From Caulobacter sp. B11 (GTDB taxonomy: Bacteria > Pseudomonadota > Alphaproteobacteria > Caulobacterales > Caulobacteraceae): a stretch of DNA of 10,428 bases. A program made the translations under genes and the position numbers. How positions within the stretch are numbered: the first letter of the stretch is position 1; the number at the start of each line of letters is the position of its first letter. Below, one piece after another: positions 7,150 to 10,428 of the stretch. The DNA is taken from assembly GCF_002737765.1 (NCBI RefSeq), contig NZ_PEGG01000046.1:1-10428 (forward strand), given 5' to 3'. A model generated the notes under the pieces. The model saw only the letters and a program-made list of their open reading frames with translations, was not told where the DNA came from and ran no database searches.

Positions 7150-8053
7150 TCACAGGTTGTCGGGCAGCACCGGTTTTTCGCGCAGCAGAACGATGGAAAT
7201 CCGGCGATTGCCCGCCAAGGTGGGGTCGTCGGCATAGAGCGGCTCGGAATTGGCCTTGCCGGAAACCTGATAGATGCGGTCGTCGTCGACTCCGGCGCTG
7301 CGCAGCACCTGACGCGAGGCGTCGGCGCGGGACGCCGAGAGCGACCAGTCGCCGTCGGCCTTGCGGCCCAGGGCGCTGGCGCTGGTGTGACCCGAGACGG
7401 TCACCCGGTTGGGCAGCTGATTGATCACCTTGGCGACCGCGCGCAGCAGGATGCGGGCGCGGTCATTGGGCTCGCGCGAGTTCTCCTTGAACATCGAGCG
7501 GCCGTCCTGATCGATGAGCTGGATGCGCAGGCCCTCGGGGGTCTGGTCGATCATGATCTGTTTGGACAGCTCGGCCAGTTCGGGCATGTCCTGCAGCGAC
7601 TGGCGCAGCGACTGGGCGGCCGAGGCGAAGCTGTCCTGTTCCTTCTTGGCCAGGGCGTCGCGCAAGGCCTCCTCGGAGGCCGAGTCGAGGCTGGCCGTGG
7701 TCGAGCTCTGGCCGTCCTTTGTTGGTTTCCTCCGGCGCTTCGGGCGCCATCTGCTGGATCGCCGACATCTTGCCGTCCGACTTGGCGCCGTCGGTCGCCC
7801 AGGGCCGTGCCGCCCAGAATGCCGCCCGAGCCGCTGGTGGTCGACGAGATCGAGGCCGGCGCGAAATAGTCGGCGATTCCGGCCTTTTGTTCGGGGCTGG
7901 TGGTGTTGAGCAGCCACATCAGCAGGAAGAACGCCATCATCGCCGTGACGAAGTCGGCATAGGCCACCTTCCACGCGCCGCCATGGTGGCCGCCGCCGAC
8001 GACCTTCTTGACCTTCTTGATGATGATCGGTTGGTCGCCGCGCTGACGGCCAT
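7150..8053 (-). pseudogene. motB: Flagellar motor stator protein MotB, frameshifted three times as given
   Basis: MotB anchors the stator to peptidoglycan and forms the proton channel with MotA. The corrected protein is about 300 residues. It runs from ATG 8053 (MAVSAGDQPIIIKKVKK) through the membrane segment FVTAMMAFFLLMWLL, with the proton-binding Asp just before it (WKVAYADF, about D34). A low-complexity linker follows, then a C-terminal OmpA-like peptidoglycan-binding domain (VTVSGHTSAS, SLSASRADASRQVL, NRRISIVLL). Three shifts break it: one base missing near 8040 (between VSA and GDQP), one extra base near 7793-7794 (LGD/DGAK) and one extra A in the run 7718-7720 (ETNK/DGQ). All three protein joins read as normal MotB. 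No motA is in the window; in Caulobacter motA and motB are unlinked. The start is inferred because the shift lies only 13 bases in, and no strong Shine-Dalgarno is seen. Sequencing error is favoured over loss of motility. Confidence 0.85.
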
Positions 8054-8058
8054 CGTGC

Positions 8059-8072
8059 TTAAGCCTGCTTAA
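8059..8072. promoter_or_regulatory. Near-CtrA palindromic site TTAA-N6-TTAA upstream of motB
   Basis: TTAA (8059-8062), six bases, TTAA (8069-8072) lies in the divergent region between motB and the dehydrogenase, 6 bp before the motB ATG. The CtrA consensus is TTAA-N7-TTAA, so the spacing is one base short. Single-base losses occur nearby, so a missing base could account for it. The closeness to the start codon would suit a repressor or a very short leader. Confidence 0.3.
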
Positions 8073-8108
8073 CCCTGTTGCCGCAACCTGAGGCAGGAGG
8101 ACGTTAAA

Positions 8109-8174
8109 ATGCCGTTGCGATCCGCCGCCCGTCGGGCCACACCCGCGCGTTCTCGCAAGGAGTTGGGTGCATGA
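8109..8174 (+). CDS. Possible 21-residue leader peptide overlapping the dehydrogenase start
   Basis: ATG 8109 follows a perfect AGGAGG (8095-8100) at 8 bp, the best Shine-Dalgarno in the window. It opens 21 codons (MPLRSAARRATPARSRKELGA) ending in TGA 8172-8174, which overlaps the dehydrogenase ATG at 8171 as ATGA. The peptide is Arg-rich (five Arg plus one Lys) and has no recognised motif. It uses codons rare in this genome (ACA, TTG, CGA), which argues against selected coding. It may be a translationally coupled upstream frame. An undetected indel could instead make it an N-terminal extension of the dehydrogenase, though that gene has its own AAGGAG. Confidence 0.35.
   Translation: MPLRSAARRATPARSRKELGA
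8157..8162 (+). promoter_or_regulatory. Ribosome binding site for the dehydrogenase start at 8171
   Basis: AAGGAG lies 8 bp before ATG 8171. That ATG begins MKIAFVGLGVMG, the exact N-terminal Rossmann strand of the family, so start and site support each other. Confidence 0.7.
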
Positions 8175-9025
8175 AGATCGCGTTTGTCGGCCTGGGCGTC
8201 ATGGGCTTCCGATGGCGGGTCATCTGAAGACCTCTGGCCACGCGTCCATGGTCTTCAATCGCAGTCCCGACAAGGCCGAACGCTGGGTGGCGACCCATGG
8301 CGGCGCGAAGCGCCCCCTCGATCGCCGAGGCTGTCGCGGGGGCCGAGATGGTCGTTCTGTGCGTCGGCAATGATGACGACGTCCGCGGCGTCGTGGCCCA
8401 GATCCTGCCGGCCCTGGCGGCGGGCGGCGTCATCGTTGACCACACCACGACCTCGGCCACCGTGGCGCGCGAGATGGCGACCGCCGCCGGAACCGTCGGC
8501 TGCGGATTCGTCGACGCGCCGGTGTCCGGGGGGCAGGCGGGGGCGGTGAGCGGGCAGCTGACCATCATGTGCGGCGGCGACGCGGCGGCCTATGCCCGGG
8601 TCGAGCCGGTGCTGGCGGTCTACGCCAAGGCGATCCGCCTGATGGGTCCGACCGGCGCGGGCCAACTGACCAAGATGTGCAACCAGATCGCCATCGCCGG
8701 CGTGATCCAGGGCGTCGCCGAGGCTCTGCACTTCGCCAAGCGCGCCGGCCTGCCGACCGACGACGTCCTGGCCGCGATCTCCAAGGGCGCGGCCCAGTCC
8801 TGGCAGATGGAGAACCGCTGGGCGACCATGGCGCAGGGCAAGTTCGATTTCGGCTTCGCGGTCGACTGGATGCGCAAGGACCTGGGCATCGCCCTGGCCG
8901 AGGCCAAGGTCAACGGCGCCCGGCTTGAAGCCACGGCCTTGATCGACGGCTTTTATGAAGAGGTCCAGGCGATGGGCGGTCATCGCTGGGACACGTCCAG
9001 CCTGGTGGCGCGGCTGGAACCTTAG
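8171..9025 (+). pseudogene. NAD(P)-dependent beta-hydroxyacid dehydrogenase (3-hydroxyisobutyrate dehydrogenase family), with two compensating frameshifts
   Basis: The corrected protein has 284 residues, the normal family length. Its domains in order are the Rossmann loop GLGVMG (7-12), the substrate-binding loop FVDAPVSGGQAGA (113-125), the catalytic-Lys helix GAGQLTKMCNQ (163-172, K168 and N171) and the C-terminal all-helical domain with MRKDLGIALAEA (234-245). The family oxidises or reduces small beta-hydroxyacids such as 3-hydroxyisobutyrate, tartronate semialdehyde or glyoxylate-type substrates; which one cannot be told. As given, one C is missing at 8210 (TTCCG for TTCCCG, restoring GFPMAG) and one C is extra in the run 8313-8317 (restoring AKRPSIAEAV). 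The frame from 8297 onward is intact, and no residue of the catalytic set is lost. It is divergent from motB across a 117-bp gap. The next gene starts 26 bp after its stop and may be co-transcribed. Confidence 0.85.
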
Positions 9026-9051
9026 GGCGACTTTGCGATCTGGGGGTAGTC

Positions 9052-9441
9052 GTGACGACGAATCTGACAGGCATCTGGCAGGGGCTCTATTCCTACCCTG
9101 AAGCCTTTGAACCCGTTGGGTTTACGGCGACCCTGCTCGAAAGCGGTAAATGGTTGACCGGCTCAATTCACGAAATCGCTGTGGATGAGTCGGAAGTCTT
9201 TGTCGAGGTCTACGCCACCCTCCAGGGCGGCCGAAACGATCGGCAAGTCCACTTCACAAAGACCTATGACGGCTCAAGCAACTGGTCGCATGCGGTCCAC
9301 TATGAAGGGGCGCTCAACGACGATTTCACCGAGCTGGAGGGCCGATGGTCTATCCCGGGCGTATGGTCGGGAAAGTTCCTAATGATCCGCCCCGAAGGGC
9401 GCCGCGCCAGCGTCCTGCGGGAAGCGTTCGAAGCCGTCTGA
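9052..9441 (+). CDS. Hypothetical protein, small and probably beta-rich
   Basis: This 129-residue protein is not recognised. It has no signal peptide and no membrane segment. Alternating hydrophobic residues, several Gly and Trp, and short strands (TGIWQGLYSY, FTATLLESGKWLTGSI, VFVEVYATLQG, GRWSIPGVWSGKFLM) suggest a compact beta-barrel or sandwich, reminiscent of lipocalin- or avidin-like small barrels, though that is only a fold guess. The GTG start at 9052 has GGGGG (9042-9046) 5 bp upstream; no nearby ATG is better. Base use is somewhat less GC-biased than the neighbours (for example ATT, AAA, TTT and TTG codons), possibly an acquired or less expressed gene. It lies 26 bp after the dehydrogenase and just before a good terminator, so the two may form one unit. 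Confidence 0.7.
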   Translation: MTTNLTGIWQGLYSYPEAFEPVGFTATLLESGKWLTGSIHEIAVDESEVFVEVYATLQGGRNDRQVHFTKTYDGSSNWSHAVHYEGALNDDFTELEGRWSIPGVWSGKFLMIRPEGRRASVLREAFEAV

Positions 9442-9473
9442 AGGCGCCGGGCCCTGAAACGGCCCAGCCTTTT
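9441..9473 (+). terminator. Intrinsic terminator after the hypothetical gene
   Basis: AAGGC (9441-9445) pairs with GCCTT (9467-9471), and GGGCC (9449-9453) with GGCCC (9461-9465). The loop is CTGAAAC, and a small internal loop (GCC against A) sits between the stems. A TTTT run (9470-9473) closes it. It begins at the last base of the stop codon, as expected for a plus-strand terminator. Confidence 0.65.
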
Positions 9474-9496
9474 GTCAGCGCCCCGCGCCTCTCACA

Positions 9497-9516
9497 GGGC
9501 TGGGGCTCCAGCGCCC
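9497..9516 (-). terminator. Possible terminator hairpin after the ferritin-like hydrolase gene
   Basis: GGGCTGG (9497-9503) pairs with CCAG (9508-9511) and CCC (9514-9516), with a two-base bulge and a 4-base loop. It lies 6 bp beyond the stop of the minus-strand gene and has no T run. The candidate is weak. Confidence 0.3.
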
Positions 9517-9521
9517 GGAAC

Positions 9522-10370
9522 CTATTCCGCGGCCATCGCCGGGGTGAAACTGTCGCGCAGGCCGGCCAGCCTTTGGCGGTTGTCGTGGTCCCACGGGTGG
9601 AAGTTGGGGCGATACCAGGCCCAGTATTCGTTGGCGCAGCGGCGGAACAGGCCGGGCGTGCCGAACAGGAACCACAGCACCTTGGCGCGAGCGACGCGGG
9701 GCTTCATGCCGTCGGCTTCCAGCAGGCTGGAGGCGTAGTGGGTGATGTTGCGCGTGAACATGATGCTGATCAGCACCATGATCCGCACGCGCAGCCGATA
9801 GCGCTGCAGGGGCTTCCAGCCCTTGGTGACCTCCTGGAAGACGTCGAAGGCCACGGCCTTGTGCTCGGTCTCCTCCAGGGCGTGCCACTGCCACAGGCGC
9901 TTCATCTCGGGGTCGGTGTTCTCGAACAGGTCGTCGTCGCGCATGAACGAGTCGGCCATCATCGAGGTGAAGTGCTCCAACGCGATGGTCGCGCCCAGCA
10001 TGGCCATCGGCCCCTTGCCGCGCACCATCGTGGTGCGTTGGCGGATCTGGGCCTCGATGGCCGCGACCGGGTAGCGGTCGCGGTCCAGGCCGCCGTTCAT
10101 GGCCACATGCTCGCGCGAGTGGATGGCTTCCTGGGTGATGAAGGCCTTGGCGTCCTCCAGAAGCTTGCCCGACAACTGCGGCCGATAGTGCCGCACGGCG
10201 TCCATGAAGATCCGTTCGCCGTCGGGGAAGGTCAGGGACAGGGCGTTGAACACCGCCGTGCCGACCACGTCGCCGCCCAGCCAGGCGCCCTTGGCCACGA
10301 CCTGGGTGTCGAAATGCAGGTCGCGCGGAGTGACGATGACGTCGTCGGGTGTGGTGTGCGGCTTCGCCAT
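9522..10370 (-). CDS. Putative metal-dependent hydrolase of the ferritin-like PF10118/COG3687 type
   Basis: This is a 282-residue cytoplasmic protein matching, by recall, the uncharacterised 'predicted metal-dependent hydrolase' family. It is largely helical and carries Glu/His pairs that could bind two metals in a ferritin-like bundle: E81-x2-H84 with H88 (QEAIHSREH), E132-H133 (ALEHFTS), and E166/E167 with H170 (ALEETEHKAVAFDV). A hydrophobic helix at about 195-206 (RIMVLISIMFTR) may lie against the membrane. The family's reaction is not established, and the name hydrolase is inherited. The start ATG 10370 begins MAKPHTTPDDVIVTPRD; upstream Shine-Dalgarno sequence is weak. A longer overlapping minus-strand frame is a shadow. 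It stands alone, convergent to the hypothetical gene, with a small palindrome upstream. Confidence 0.8.
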   Translation of the reverse strand: MAKPHTTPDDVIVTPRDLHFDTQVVAKGAWLGGDVVGTAVFNALSLTFPDGERIFMDAVRHYRPQLSGKLLEDAKAFITQEAIHSREHVAMNGGLDRDRYPVAAIEAQIRQRTTMVRGKGPMAMLGATIALEHFTSMMADSFMRDDDLFENTDPEMKRLWQWHALEETEHKAVAFDVFQEVTKGWKPLQRYRLRVRIMVLISIMFTRNITHYASSLLEADGMKPRVARAKVLWFLFGTPGLFRRCANEYWAWYRPNFHPWDHDNRQRLAGLRDSFTPAMAAE

Positions 10371-10395
10371 GGCGTTGTATCGGAGCTCGAGATGC

Positions 10396-10413
10396 GGCTT
10401 GGTTGGTCAAGCC
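10396..10413. promoter_or_regulatory. Inverted repeat upstream of the ferritin-like hydrolase gene
   Basis: GGCTTG (10396-10401), six bases, CAAGCC (10408-10413) form a perfect 6-bp inverted repeat 25 bp before the start of the minus-strand gene. Read on the minus strand, TTGACC (a possible -35) overlaps it. It could be an operator for a TetR-type or other dimeric regulator; no regulator gene is in the window. Confidence 0.3.
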
Positions 10414-10428
10414 TGAGTTCAAGTTTTG

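Noticed and set aside
8255..8983. A 242-codon minus-strand frame opposite the dehydrogenase
   Set aside because: It is antisense to conserved dehydrogenase motifs and has a low-complexity composition.
9475..10422. A 315-codon minus-strand frame overlapping the ferritin-like hydrolase
   Set aside because: It is longer than the real gene but Arg/Gly/Pro-rich, while the alternative frame has the conserved Glu/His motifs and a normal composition.
1..10428. CRISPR arrays, tRNA or rRNA genes, insertion sequences
   Set aside because: No regularly spaced repeats, tRNA-like cloverleaf, rRNA stretch, transposase or terminal repeats were seen by eye.

Overview
The window is GC-rich, densely packed chromosomal DNA that looks like an alphaproteobacterium of the Caulobacter/Phenylobacterium kind. 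The evidence for this is a ParC C-terminus, a MotB with no MotA beside it, a Bpt (aspartate/glutamate leucyltransferase), strong G/C bias at third codon positions, and long spurious antisense frames. The taxonomic call is inference from protein resemblance and gene content; no database search was run.

Layout. A plus-strand block runs from 1 to 6177: the end of parC, two tandem paralogous secreted serine hydrolases of the class C beta-lactamase/family VIII esterase type, a zinc-free quinone-oxidoreductase-like MDR enzyme, a nitronate monooxygenase-like flavoprotein (4-bp ATGA overlap with the MDR gene) and a RhlG-like short-chain dehydrogenase (12 bp downstream). The last four genes look like one transcription unit. 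The block ends at a strong hairpin (6188-6219) that it shares with the convergent minus-strand pair motB and bpt. Divergent from motB is a plus-strand beta-hydroxyacid dehydrogenase, followed by a small unrecognised protein and a good intrinsic terminator. A convergent minus-strand gene for a ferritin-like 'metal-dependent hydrolase' closes the window.

Three genes cannot be read in one frame as given: the first serine hydrolase (three single-base shifts), motB (three) and the beta-hydroxyacid dehydrogenase (two). All eight shifts are +1 or -1, mostly at short C or A runs. Correcting them restores full-length, motif-complete proteins with no nonsense or active-site changes. Sequencing or assembly error is therefore the leading explanation, and recent gene decay is the alternative.

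No clearly novel system stands out. The points most worth a second look are the hydrolase-plus-redox operon, the nitronate monooxygenase homologue with Phe where the family has its active-site His, a 21-codon reading frame with a perfect Shine-Dalgarno that ends in the start codon of the dehydrogenase, and a near-CtrA palindromic site directly upstream of motB.
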